A stretch of 64,000 nucleotides of DNA, taken from contig NC_055990.1 in the NCBI RefSeq assembly GCF_018446385.1, forward strand, positions 139,326,996 through 139,390,995. The letters run 5' to 3'. The DNA is from Zingiber officinale (lineage: Eukaryota; Streptophyta; Magnoliopsida; Zingiberales; Zingiberaceae). Both the position numbers and the translations under genes were made by a program. Shown piece after piece: positions 31,590-43,479 of the stretch. Within the stretch, counting starts at the first letter, position 1. Each line of letters begins with the position of its first letter. Below the pieces are notes generated by a model that saw only the letters and a list, made by a program, of their open reading frames with translations, ran no database searches and was not told the DNA's origin.

Positions 31590-33005
31590 CCTCCTCTTTT
31601 TAAATTTGAAATGGTTCAGATGCAGGAGGAGAGAGCTCTTCTTCAATTTTCATCCCTTTTGGAGCAGTCACTTGAGGATTACCCAAGGTCCGCCCACTCC
31701 TAAGCTTAATTCGATTACAATGCTCTATTGGATTGACATTAGATTTTTCAGGAAATTGTTCGGGTGCTCTTAAAGATGATGAGGCTAGCTGGGCAATTTG
31801 GCTATCTTGAATCTTTTGATGCTTTTCAGAATTATCCATTCTCTGAGTTAGCTTCAAAAGATCTTGCTTCATTTCATTTTGATTGGAGATAATTTCCTCA
31901 AGCATCTTCTCTATTTTAGAAAACTGATAGTTTTGAGAAGATTGTTGTTATTGCTGAAAATTTTGTTGCCCCGCCTGGAAATTTTGTTTGCCTCCCATGG
32001 ATGGTCCTTGTTCTTGATTATTTTTTGTAGGAAAAATTTGAATGATTCTTCAACCCAGGGTTATATGTGTTGGAATATAGATTGTTTTGACTTTGATTAA
32101 AACCCATGATAGCGTCACATTGCTCTAATTGATTTATTTATGCAGATATAGCTCCCAAAGGACATGAGTCTTGAGAATGATCAGAACTTCCACATGTTTC
32201 ACAAGCACATACTATGGCATTTACTGTGTTAGAATTTATTCCTATATTTTTTAGCTTTTTAGTAAGAGCATCCAACTTTGCAGTCATTAGAGTAACTACA
32301 TCTACATCAAATTTTTCTGATGCTTTTGTTGAGTTTGAATAAGAATAGCCTTCACTTCTCTCTGTTGGCCATTGATGATGGTTCTGTGCTACACTTTCAA
32401 TAATTTCTTCGGCCTCATCTAGACTCTTATGCATAAGCCCCTCCAGCAGCTGAATCTAAGGACACTTTAGTATGATAGTTTATGCTGTTATAAAATGTGT
32501 GCAACACTAACCATTTCTCTAACCCATGGTGTGGGCATTGTCTGAGCATATTATTGTATCTATCCCATGCTTTAAATAAAGATTCTGAATCAGATTGTCT
32601 GAAGCTTGTAATAAGATTTCTCATATGAGCTGTCTTGCTAGGAGGATAGAACTTATCTAAGAATTGTTGCTCACATTGTTCCCAAGTGGTAATGCTATTT
32701 GGAGGTAAGGAATTCAACCATTGTTTAGCTCAATCTCTTAAAGAAAACCCAAACAGTAATAATCTAACTGCTTCTGAAGGAACACCGTTCATTTTCATGG
32801 TACCGTAAATTTCATAGAAGACTTCCAAATGCTGATTAGGATCTTCATGCGGTCCACCTCTAAACTGATTTTGCTGTACCATATTGATTATTTCATGCTT
32901 CATCTCAAAGTTATTTGCTTCAATAGAGGGTCTAGTAATGCTTGAGTGAAAGCCTCTAGCATAAGATGTTGCATAATCCTTAAGTGGTCTATTCACCATA
33001 TTTGA
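31590..33005 (-). pseudogene. Athila-type gag, broken
   Basis: Readable from MVNRPLKDYATSYARGFHSS (32999) through PHEDPNQHLEVFYEIYGTMK, then after a stop LNSLPPNSITTWEQCEQQFL (32717), FYPPSKTAHMRNLITSFRQ, ESLFKAWDRYNNMLRQCPHH and ACETCGSSDHSQDSCPLG (a CCHC-like knuckle near 32200-32160). A Gln-rich helix MLEEIISNQNEMKQDLLKLT (31905) follows and leads into the protease. At least three stops or shifts. The 'retrotrans_gag' core WxxxxxxFLxxFFPxxK-like pattern supports Ty3/gypsy. Confidence 0.82.
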
Positions 33006-33360
33006 TTATTCTTGTTCTTCTTGATGTCTTTGCAAGATTCTCCTTCTATGGAATGTTCTATTAATCTCGGGATCAAGAGGAAGTAGATCTCCTGCAAAGT
33101 TAGATCTTCGCATACAAGAAAAAGATTAAAGAATTTGATTCAAAGAAAAGAAAAGAATAGAAAGAATTTAGTATACAAAAAGAATTAAAGATCAATGAAT
33201 GCAATGAATGAATGGAATGATAAAAAAAAATAGATGCAATGAATGAATGTAATGAAAGAATGCAAAACATAATTAGAAACTAGTTACAAGTTAGATGTAA
33301 GAAAAGAAAAGAAAAGTTTAGTCTAACTCAAATGATAATCTCTAATATTATAGATGCAGT

Positions 33361-33378
33361 CCTCGACAACGGCACCAA
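33361..33378 (-). other. primer binding site, Asp-tRNA type
   Basis: The minus strand reads TGGTGCCGTTGTCGAGG shortly inside the 5' LTR. It differs at a few bases from TGGCGCCGTTGCCGGGG, the Asp-tRNA complement used by many Athila elements. Confidence 0.75.
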
Positions 33379-33382
33379 AAAT

Positions 33383-35035
33383 TGTTACGTCACCGCAAGT
33401 GTACGTTTACATCATCAGTAATAAAAGAATATCGAATCTACAGGGATTGGTTATAAGTACTAAAGATGTCTCAAAAGTGAATTAGCTAAATAATCATGAA
33501 GATATTATATGTCTTAAGAAACAACTAAAGATTAGAAATCAAATTTAAATGTAGAAACTTAGTTTTGTGAAAGTTCTAGGAGATTTGGTTTCTTAGTGAT
33601 ACTCATTAATGTAAAGCGATCTACAAATCCTATCCTCAATTGAAATGTGTTTACAAGAAGTCATTGGTTATTTCCTACAGAAAACATTGGTCAAGGACTC
33701 ATATCTAAACTTGAAGCAATCAAATAGTTATGATTCCTATGAATCCCGTTTAATGGGGCAACCTTGTCATGATGCCCCACGGTCATACAACATAGAAATA
33801 TCATCACTAATCAATCCACAATAAGATATAGAATTCAGCATATCAATCCATCCTACTTCTTTGTAGATCCCTGCTTCATCCCCTCAAAGTAATCCCCTAT
33901 ATGTCCGTTTAATGGGATAGCCCTGTCACAATGTCCCACGGTAATACAATCTAGAGAATTCTTCTAAAAGATTCCACAAGAAATATAAACAGCCAATCAA
34001 GAATGGTATTAGGGCACAAAACACAATAATCTATACAAGATTGATTGATACAAAACATAACAACATCCTTGAATCAAGAAGATGACAAATCCATGAATCT
34101 TACATCAATTTACTTCACCAATACTCCCTCCATCCTAGAACAAAGGAATCTACTCCATAGAAAATAGGAAAAGAACTGAAGACGAGAGGATTGAAGACAT
34201 TCCAATCCAAATCAAGAAAATAGAAAGGAACACTTATCTCAATAGGACGAGTGATCTCTGAAACCAATCCACTGCCCTCAGAGTCAAATCTTGGATGGAA
34301 AACGCCTCCTAATAGGTGGAAATTGAGCCCAAGAACTCAACTCCCCAAAGGAAGAGACCCTCCTTTTCAAAGAGGGGGAAACCCTTTATAGAGAAGAGGA
34401 AATTTAGGCGTCACATAACCCAGGACACGACTGTGTGAGATTCACACGGCCAGGGCGCTCCTCCTCTCGGTCAAGGTCACATGGTCGTGTAACCCTCACA
34501 TGGCCATGCCATGTTCTGCTTTTACCTGCTTACACGGTCGTGCAAATCCACACGGCCTAGCCAATTTCTGTCTCTGGAAGTGTTGCATGGCCATGTGACA
34601 CACACGATCATGCCATTTTTTAGCTCTAGAAAGACTGCACGGTCGTGTGGCACACACGACCGCGTACTGGCTGGCTTGAAAAGGTGGCACGACCGTGTAA
34701 GCTTCACACGGCCAAGGCACTCTCCCATGTTGTTGATGCTACACGACCCTGTCATCACCACACGGCCAGGGCCATTCCCCTTTGCAAGGCCGTGTGGCAC
34801 ACATTGCCAAAGTCGTTTTCCTCTGTTTGATAGTAGAATTGGCTATGAACATTAATTCTTCTTCAAATTCGACTCTTAAAAGTATAAAACACACAAGAGC
34901 AGATCTCCGAACAAAGAAAAGTATTTATGCCAAAAGTAAAGTAAGGAGCATGAACGTGCATAGCTAAAGCATGTATAAAATAGAAGAATGTGCGTCAAAA
35001 TATGATAAACAAGTGTATAAAATCTACGCACATCA
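33383..35035 (-). repeat. right (5') LTR of Athila-like element
   Basis: Same length as the left LTR. Many of the differences are C/T or G/A at CpG sites. Inverted repeats at about 34410-34805; TATAAAG at 34390-34384 (minus). Confidence 0.93.
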
Positions 35036-35040
35036 CCTAT

Positions 35041-36640
35041 CATAACCTCTACAATCATAAGGTGGCTAAGGATGTCATAAGTTGTTGGGTAATGGAAAGA
35101 GTACAACCTAGGCAATATGCAATAATTATCCGAGAAATCTTCAATTCACCCATATGTATACCTATTTTGTCATTTATAGCTTACACTATTGTCGAAGTCG
35201 TTGAAGAAATATGTTGTTATATGTGGTCGGCTGGTGGGAGACACAATAATCATTGAAGAAAGTTCCAGAAGAATATTCTCTAACACATAGCTATTATTCT
35301 GACAGGTTGTTAGGATTCTCTGCATATGTTGTTGGTTGAATATATCTTGGTTGGCTCATAAGGTTAGCCATCTTTGTGTCTGTCCTTACATTAAGCTGCT
35401 CAGTTAAATTCTACATAATATTATTGACCCATTTGAAAAAGAATATGATATATTGGCTGTGCTAGAAGTCCATTCAAGGAGTCATATGATGAACTGTGCA
35501 TGTTGGAACTCTGTTTGGGAGTCAATATGAAGCTAAGTGTCTTAAGCCCGGCCGACCTTTTATCTGGCCGGCAATGCATAGAGAGATTTATGAACATCAG
35601 GGAATTGACCCTTATTCTGACTAACCACGCATATGGCTAGTCAGTTGTGAGGTGGGGCGGACATTCCGACCGATCTATATGGTCGGCCATCTCTAAACCT
35701 AGTTGGCTGTTGAATAATCGGGCATGATATCTTCTCAGTTCAATAGTGATGCACTAAATCCCTTATGTTTGACCGGCTCAAGGGTCGGTCAGCTTTCTCC
35801 TGAATGAACCATAATCTAGTCAGGCCCTATATATAAATAAATAATTCAAAATGAATTAAAGAATATAAAAAATGAAAAGTCAAAGTCAATGTATCTAACT
35901 AATTATTATCGATGTTTCATATAATAATAGTGTTAGTTAGTGAAAGTTACTTTGGAGTCAAGAAAGGTAAAGTTAAATATATTTGGTCTATTTGCTCAAT
36001 TCCAATCGAATGCAACTAAGAAATGTTTTGCTCATTGTTAAGCCTAGCGGCAAAAAGTTTGACAATAAAGAAAACTTGAATTTATATCTTATGAGTAACA
36101 CATTTCTATTGGTTTTTGATAAATGCATTTTATAGTCCCTATCTATTTTTTGCATCAATTTTTATTATTAATTTAGTTTTACCAAAATAGATTGTATGGA
36201 TAAGATTAAGATTCTAAAACCATTTCTAGTGGCTGACTATTGAACTCTTCTTTTAAAATTATCATTAAAAAATATTATACTTGTTAAAATTATCCTTATT
36301 AACATCTTCTTCCTTATATATATATATATATAATTTTTTTCATGCTCATTTTAGCTTTAACATTAATCACAAACTTATATAATTGATCATCCATACAATT
36401 CAATTTTGATAGAAACTAGATTGACTTATGGGCCTAATTAACCATTGAAAATGCAAAATGAATGAGACACAAATAGATGAAGGGAGTTTAACATCTCTTT
36501 ACAAGTGCCAAGATGAAACACATTAATGTAATTTTATTTATTTATAGTGCCTTAAAGAACAAAGAGTGATTATTTCATGATAAAAGTAGAAAAGATAAAA
36601 AAAAAAAAAACCTAAGGCTATAAACAATTTATAAAAGAAC
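35041..36640. other. unassigned sequence, probably Tat relic then gene 3' flank
   Basis: 35041-35830 contains repeated ggccgacc/ggtcggcc motifs (35550-35790) reminiscent of retroelement 3' regions and may be the continuation of the Tat element across the Athila insertion. 35830-36640 is AT-rich, with a (TA)9 run at about 36316-36333 and a poly-A at 36597-36610. No ORF is supported. Confidence 0.4.
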
Positions 36641-36647
36641 AAAATTA

Positions 36648-39405
36648 TTAACTCCTTTGGAGAATCTTCTTGAACCAACGAGCCGATTCCTTCGGATAGC
36701 GCTTTTTATTCTTAAAGTCAACATAGACAATACCAAACCTTGATGTGTATCCTAGTCTCCATTCAAAGTTATCAAGAAGAGACCATGCAAAGTACCCAAT
36801 CACTGAAGCACCATCATCTATAGCTCTCTTTAGTTCAGTAATGTAATTATAATAAAAATGTCTCCTTTGAGTATCTTGTAAGCCTTTTGGAAGTGTGACA
36901 TTGCCCGGTTGATCCATGCCTATAATTTTAATCAATGAATTATGTGGTTAGAGAATAAATCTAAATTCTTAAATAAAAGATGCATTAAACAAGTGATAAA
37001 TATTTACCATTTTCAGATAGAAAAATAATTGGATTGCCATAGTTTTCCTTAACATATGTCACTGCCTTATACAATCCCCACGGAACTATGTAGAGCCAAT
37101 CGGAATGAGCCTAATGATATATAAACAATTGTATTCGATTACTTATAGGCTTACATTTAGTTTTAAAAAACAAAAATCTATAATATAATCGAAAAAGTTA
37201 TAAGAAGGTTATTTCTTACCCTTGGTCCAATTGGTACCCCATTTCGATCATCTGAATTTATTAATAGAACAATATTATTAGCATATCATTTTATTAAATT
37301 TAACATTATCAAAAATAAATATTGTATATATCTTACATTTAAATTCAACGAGCCAATCATCTTGATAACTAATAGGTTTAGGATTCGTTGTACTATTATC
37401 CTTAACATAATAAGTTGTGTATTGATTAATTCCCAAATAGTCGTATGAACCTCTAACTAGCTCCACTTCATCATTAGTAAATTTTGGCAATCTTTCTTTA
37501 ACAATGTCTTGAATGGATTGAGGATAGTATCCATATGTCAGAGGGTGAATGAACCTAAGAAAAGTAAACAAAATTAGGTTACATTGAAAAAGTTAATCAT
37601 AGTTAGATATTGAAACCAAGAATGTACTTACCATCCCACATGAAAATCTTTAGCTCTCTGAGCAGCAGCTTTATCTTTGTCAGAGTAAGTGTGAGGTTCG
37701 TACCAAACAAAATCTAGAAGAATTCCAATTTTTCCTTGTTGCTCTTTCTGAATAAAAAAAGAAAATGGTATTAGTATTATGTATATTTACAGACTTACAA
37801 TTTTAAAATGAGTTTGTTATATTTGATAGCAAGAGATTTTAAGAATTAGCTAAGAATAAATTTACTATTAATACATAAACTTTGTTAAAGACATATTACT
37901 TGATACTTCTCACGATATCTATTAACTGCTGCAGCATGAGATAAGATGAGATTATGAGCCACAATGTAAGGCTCCGTAGATGAGTTTCCTCCAAATTGAC
38001 TACCAGTAGCTCTTCCAGGGGCTTGAGCACCAGTATCAAAACCTAGAGCTGCCACCACTCTTGGCTCATTGAATGTGAACCAATTTTTCACTCTATCACC
38101 GTATCTCTTAAAGCAAAAGTCAGCATAATCCGCAAATGCATCCCTAAACAAATTGATTATAAATTAAATCAAATATTTATAATATCTTTTAATAAGTTAG
38201 ATTAGAAATTCTTAAATATGCCGTAAGCATAATTAATTTCAACAATATAAGTAATTATTCTATTTTACTACTTACATTATCTTCGGACTCAACCAACCCA
38301 AATATTCATTTTGGAGTGCTAATGGAAGATCGTAGTGATAGAGATTGACATATGGAATAATACCTAATGTGAAGATAGAAAGGTTAAAATATATGAAAAC
38401 ATGCCAAACTTATTTGTTTAACAGTCAGATAGAAATAAATTACCTTTGAGTATTAAATTGTCAATTAGCCTATCATAATAGTCAACACCTTCCCAATTAA
38501 TGGCTCCAGTTCCATCTACAAGACAAAAGAAATAACAAATTATTAGTATTTAGAAATGGTAAGATGGTGTATATAATATTATGAAAAAGATTCATAGCTT
38601 CAATTACTTGGGAAAATTCTACTCCAAGAGATCGAGAATCTATAAGCATCAAAATTGTGCTCCTTCATAATGTCAATATCTTTCTACAAGACGAAACTCA
38701 AATTTTAATATATTTAAGAAAAAGATTAAATCCAATTTAATTTCATTTTAATTGTCTCCAAATATCAACAATGAGAATATCAAAAATTTGTTTGTTTGAA
38801 CTTAATTATCAACATAAAGTTACATTAGATAAGATCTTTTTAAATTATTAAAAATAAAATCTTGAACCAATGGAGTAATGATTTGAAAATAAAATTTAAT
38901 ATTTGATTCTTCATAAAAATTATAGTTTTTTTGCTTTTTGTTATTAAATTTAAAATTATTAAATAGTCAATGATAACAAAAGAAAATATACATTTGACCT
39001 TATAATGATGATACTCATCATCTGTTACATCACCCGTTGCGTTATTTGGAATGAGACCTACACCACAATAAATAAAGCAAATTCAAATTTACTCCATTAT
39101 ATAACTTTAATTCGAGAAAGACATATGTAAAACTATAAAATTTAAATGTTTAGTACGTTACCTGGAATTTTTACAAATGCATCCCAAATGCTAGGTCCTC
39201 GACCACCCTTGAGTGCCTCTCCCTCAACTTGATAAGCAGATGCAGCGGTGCCAAATACAAAGCCATGAGGGAAGGCATCACGACTTAGCTTGTGTACTTT
39301 TGAAACTAGTTTCGCATTGTTTGTTTTATAACCATATATACATTCGGCTACGAGAAGTAAAATAAATAAAAAGAAAAATGTGGAGGAGGACCCTTTAAGG
39401 TTCAT
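36648..39405 (-). CDS. beta-glucosidase, glycoside hydrolase family 1, 11 exons
   Basis: Exons on the minus strand: 39405-39162, 39057-38999, 38683-38608, 38515-38444, 38363-38276, 38143-37900, 37747-37632, 37554-37337, 37251-37220, 37110-37008, 36919-36648; all introns GT-AG, total 1524 nt, 507 aa, no stop. A signal peptide ([16 protein letters not shown]) suggests secretion or vacuolar targeting. GH1 marks in order: [44 protein letters not shown] (acid/base Glu in NEP), [16 protein letters not shown] (nucleophile Glu; Ser replaces the usual Thr of TENG) and [15 protein letters not shown] (aglycone/glucose site). Four N-glycosylation sites are visible. The enzyme hydrolyses beta-glucosides by the retaining mechanism; the substrate cannot be told. 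It resembles the rice BGlu1/Os3BGlu8 type. An upstream in-frame ATG at 39429 would add 8 residues; the TATA box position favours 39405. It is the only ordinary gene in the window. Confidence 0.93.
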
Positions 39406-39462
39406 TGTGGAAGAGATGGAGATGCACAATGATTAGTGAAGAAAATAAAAAGCAAGTGATAC

Positions 39463-39473
39463 CTATATATAGT
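39463..39473 (-). promoter_or_regulatory. TATA box of the beta-glucosidase gene
   Basis: The minus strand reads ACTATATATAG about 60 bp upstream of the ATG at 39405 (about 35 bp upstream of the ATG at 39429). A start of transcription about 30 bp downstream leaves room for a short leader only if 39405 is used. Confidence 0.6.
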
Positions 39474-39479
39474 GGTACA

Positions 39480-39798
39480 ATTACTAGATAAACATGGTAA
39501 GAGTTAAATGGATGAGTATAAAAGAAAGTTTGGACCAATTCTTAAGGATAAAAATTTCAAGCTAATGATAAAAATTCAAGAATTCAATGAATTGATTTTC
39601 AATTTAAAATATCTCTTTAATTTTCTTGAGACTAACTTTTATATCATTTATTTGGAATTTTAAAATCAACAAATATTACTCTCTATTTTCTAGCATATAT
39701 CACATTTAAAAAAAAAAAGAAAAATACTATTTTCTAGCATTATTGAAACCCTTATTGCACAGAGTCCTCTTACAATCGCATTGTGTCTCAGGATAGAA

Positions 39799-39852
<54 letters not shown>

Positions 39853-40209
39853 TTGATCTAAATAATAGGTTATTTTACCTAATATACTAAATATATAAAT
39901 ATATATATAGTAAATTATTCTAAAAAATGTTTTTAATTATCTATATCATCAAAAGGCATCGTCTTTTTAAAAATTATTAAAATAATATTCTAAACATAAT
40001 TTGATATAAAAAATATCTCAACATACTCGATTTTAAAATAGCTACCTTTAAAATAATATATCTTTATCTTAAAGCAGTTTTGTTCAAGATGATGCAGTTT
40101 TAATTAAAAGTATTCTAAAATGGTATAATTCAAGCAAAAATTATTCTAAAGTGTTGTAATTTTGTTCGAATTTGCTTTAAATGGAAACGCAGATATATTT
40201 TAAGTATTG
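39480..40209. other. gene upstream region with (AAT)n microsatellite
   Basis: AT-rich intergenic DNA with an uninterrupted aat repeat of about 17 units at 39799-39852 and a poly-A at 39707-39719. No ORF. Regulatory elements other than the TATA box cannot be identified. Confidence 0.6.
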
Positions 40210-40219
40210 GGATGAGCAT

Positions 40220-40426
40220 TAGTTCAGATCCTCTGTTCTCATTTTTCTCTATCCTCGTGTTCCATTGTCGATCGAACAGATTAAATTAAATCTTAAAGAT
40301 GATTTACATATCACGAGGATATTGTCCATATTTTAAAGATGTAAATCATCCTTCAAATTTAATCTGATCCATCCGATCGACAGTGAGACACGGGGACATA
40401 GAGAAATGGGGAGAGGATCTGAACTA
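40220..40426. mobile_element. MULE-type foldback MITE
   Basis: A 207-bp inverted repeat: tagttcagatcctct at the left end matches agaggatctgaacta at the right, and pairing continues inward (about 95 bp per arm, including ctgtcgatcgaacagatt versus its diverged complement). The flanks ggatgagcat (40210-40219 and 40427-40436) are identical, a 10-bp duplication (9 bp if the outer g is chance), as expected for Mutator-like elements. It lies about 0.8 kb upstream of the beta-glucosidase gene. Confidence 0.85.
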
Positions 40427-40799
40427 GGATGAGCATGGGTACTATTTTGATAATTTTTGTTTTAAAAAATAATATTATAAATAATTAATTAAGGATATTC
40501 TTTTATTTTTATGAATATATATTATATCAAAAACCTTCAAAATCATAAAAAATTTCATCGTGTCAATTCATGGAACTACATTGTTTATACAAGCTCAAAC
40601 TAAATAATATGAAAGTAACTACTCTAATCGAGGTTGTTGCGCCAATATTTTGTTGACGTTGTTATGTTTATTGAAGATGAGAATATTATGTTTATGGAAG
40701 CTGAGATTAGGAGGGAAAAAACTATTTCTGTTTACATTTTCTTTTTCAATTTCTAAAGCATAAGAGAAGAGAAAATAATATTTTAATTTTAGTTACGGC

Positions 40800-41075
40800 A
40801 AATGACCAAAAAAACACACTTAAAGTTGTGGTGTTTAAAAAAAACACGTCTAACTTTCAGATTTCTTAAAAGATGTATTTTTTTTATTTTAACTCTCTCA
40901 TCAATCACTTTGGTACCGTATTCAAAGAATAACTTATGGTAATCGAACAAAAAGCATACTTATGGTTGTGAAATTATCAAAAGGTACATCTAACTTTTAA
41001 ATTTCTCAAACAATGCGCTTGTTTTCGATTTTACCCCTTTCACCAACCACTATGGTATTGTATCCAAACAACAAA
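40800..41075. repeat. diverged direct duplication, ~142 bp
   Basis: Two copies, each with aaaa-gca/caca-acttaaagttgtg..., a c/tatctaacttt-aaatttct block and tggtaccgtattcaaa / tggtattgtatccaaa ends (40911 and 41053). It resembles part of a small nonautonomous repeat. No ORF. Confidence 0.6.
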
Positions 41076-41149
41076 TGAAACATGCCACGAGAATAAATAT
41101 GTAAACTTAGAAAGTCTATATATGGTCTAAAGCAAGTGTCAAGACAATG

Positions 41150-41960
41150 GAATATAAGATTTAACGAAGTCATTTTATCTTTATGTTTTCGAAATGTTCA
41201 ATGAGAATCATTGTGTTTACATAAGAAAGAAAAAAAAGAAAAATTTATCATTTTATCATTATATATTGATGATATACTAATAGTTAGAAGTAACATAAAA
41301 TTTATGATTGAAGTCAAATCATGACTTTCATCATAATTTGATATAATAGATATGAAAGAAGTAGTATAATAGAGGTCAATCAAAAAGACTTTTGGGTTTA
41401 TCTCAAGAGACTTGTATCACTAAGATTCTACAACACTTTAATATGTCAGATTGTAACATTGAACAAATTCTTATAATAAAAGGTAATGTTCTGAGAAAAA
41501 AATATATGTCCTAAGACTCTTGAGGAAATAGTCAAGATGTAGAAAAAAATCATATGTCAGTGTCACTGTTAGTTTGATATACATTATGTTGTGTACACAT
41601 CCTAATATCAGCTATGTTATTGGCTTAATTAGCCGTTTCCAGTCAAACTTAGGATGAAGACACTGAAAAGTGGTGAAGAGGATATTCATATATTTCAAAG
41701 GGATAACAAATTATTATTTCTGTTTTCAAGGATCTAATATGAGTTTGAAAGGTTACATAGATGTAGATTGAGCAGTGGACCTTGATGATAGAAAATCCAC
41801 ATATGACTATATCTTCTTGCTAAATGATGGCATCATCAAATGGAATAGTAAGAAACAAGCTTGTGTAGTGATGCCAACAATGGAAGCTGAGTATGAGTCT
41901 TGTTTAATGGTTGTGAAAGAAGCATTCTGGTTAAGAAGGTTCCTGAATCACTCAATCGAG
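41150..41960 (+). pseudogene. copia RT and RNase H relic
   Basis: A short YIDDILIV stretch (about 41262-41285) is the RT catalytic box of copia elements. After many stops the RNase H end is readable: a degraded 'DWA..DLDDRKSTYDYIF', IIKWNSKKQACVVMPTMEAE and EAFWLRRFL (41775-41945). No flanking LTR or gag. It is old and inactive. Confidence 0.7.
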
Positions 41961-42870
41961 AAAGCCCTAGTTGCGACTAGGCAGGAAAGTCTTAGCAGAT
42001 CGTGGAAGTCAGGCAAGAAGTCTAAGTGCGTGGAGGACCTGACACCTGGTAGTTGGAGCCGATAGGACTGGAGGACCTAATATCAAGAGGAAGCCCAAGT
42101 GAATCAATCTTATGCTAAGACGAAGTCTAAGTATGTCTGAAGGACCCAATGTTTGGTAGGTAGATTGAGGTAAGAAACTAAAGAGGAGCACTAGGGAGGT
42201 CATGCCCGGGGAAAGGACAAACCTTAGGTCACTAATCCAACTGAAAGAATCAAGATGTTTCCAAGTTGAGATCAATACAAATTTTACTGTCTATTATTAT
42301 TACTCATTCATCATATCTCTGTGCTAACTTTGTGTTGTAGGGATATCTTTTATATACTGTGCATCTGACTTTGTTTTGCAGATTCTGAAGGATTGGTTAA
42401 CCGAACAAGAGGTTCAATCGACCGAACCAAGCTAACATGACATAGAGTTTAGATCAAGCAAATCACATTTTGTATTCAAGGCGGATCGATCAAATGAACA
42501 CAAGGATCGATAGACTGAACCTATTTCGGTAAACAACCTGGAAGATCGAATCTCGACAAACTTGAAATTCAGGCTGATCGACTGACTAAACCCAAGGATT
42601 AGTCGATCAAACAATTAAAAGAATTAATGATGAAAAAGATCAAATCTCTACAAAGATGGAAATTGGGCTGATCAGTCGACTAAACCCATGGATTGATTGA
42701 CCAAACAATAAATACTAATAATGAGGCAATGATCAGATCTCGATGAAGAAGAGAAGCTGGTGGATCAGTCGATTGATAGGGAGATTGGTCGACCAAAAGG
42801 ATTAGTCGACCAAACATATTTTCCGTCGACTGAACGAAGCTTATAAAAAGACTGAACATCTTTTCGTCTT
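41961..42870 (+). mobile_element. LTR-like sequence with TCGACC palindromes
   Basis: 41961-42270 holds repeated aggaagtc/agaagtctaag motifs. 42390-42840 holds about ten variants of ggatnagtcgaccaaac and ttggtcgaccaa (42783-42794 is a perfect palindrome). TATAAAAAG at 42842-42850 follows directly, the same array-then-TATA layout as in the copia-type LTRs here. No partner LTR or target duplication was found. Confidence 0.5.
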
Positions 42871-43479
42871 TTTGTGATGTTTGGCTGTATTGGTTAAAAT
42901 TTATTTACTACTTTAGATGCCTCTTATATTCCATCTATGGATTATATGAAAGGAGATAAATCACAGGTGGCTACTAGATCAAATAGTGACTAGTGCATAG
43001 GAGAGGGCAGGAACATGACTACTAGCCAGAAATTGACCCCCTAAACCTCATGATAGTATCACTCCATGGACTAACCAACTGCCCGTTCCAAAGGGACACA
43101 TCTTCCAAAAAAAATAAAACCCATCGTGATAATAGTTCTGGCTTATTGTAGATAAAGTAAATCGATGGGGGAGAGAGAGGGTTAAAAAATAGAATATGCT
43201 TTTGTTTTTTAATATAAATATCCAACTTTTCCAACTGATTAATTTTATTGGTGACTAATTTGACCCTATAAAAAATTTTTACTAGTCATCAAGATAAATT
43301 TAGAAAGTACAGATGGTCCTGACGAAAGACCCAACATCACAAATAGTTCAAACCATGGACATTATGTCTTATACAAAATTTAAACTCTTATTGCACAGAG
43401 TCATCTTACCATCACCATGTATCTTAATAATAATAATAATAATAACAATTTACTATTATTATTATATATTATCATCATC
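42871..43479. other. unassigned spacer with AAT microsatellite
   Basis: A (aat)n run at about 43426-43445 and related tta repeats to 43470; otherwise no motif. 43380-43410 (attgcacagagtcatcttacc) resembles 39753-39780, so a short repeat is shared with the gene's upstream region. Confidence 0.45.

Larger units (their letters stand above)
25496..35035 (-). mobile_element. complete non-autonomous Athila-like Ty3/gypsy element
   Basis: A 9540-bp element with target duplications cctat (25491-25495 and 35036-35040) and LTRs of 1653 bp each (25496-27148 and 33383-35035). The minus-strand order is LTR, Asp-tRNA-type PBS, gag, protease, a long palindrome array, a Transposase_32-like ORF, purine tract, LTR. 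RT, RNase H and integrase are absent. Gag and protease are of Athila type. It inserted beside the TATA box of the Tat antisense ORF. Confidence 0.92.

Noticed and set aside
35041..35830. A host gene fragment
   Set aside because: Short open readings show no domain, and the ggccgacc motifs suggest retroelement noncoding sequence.
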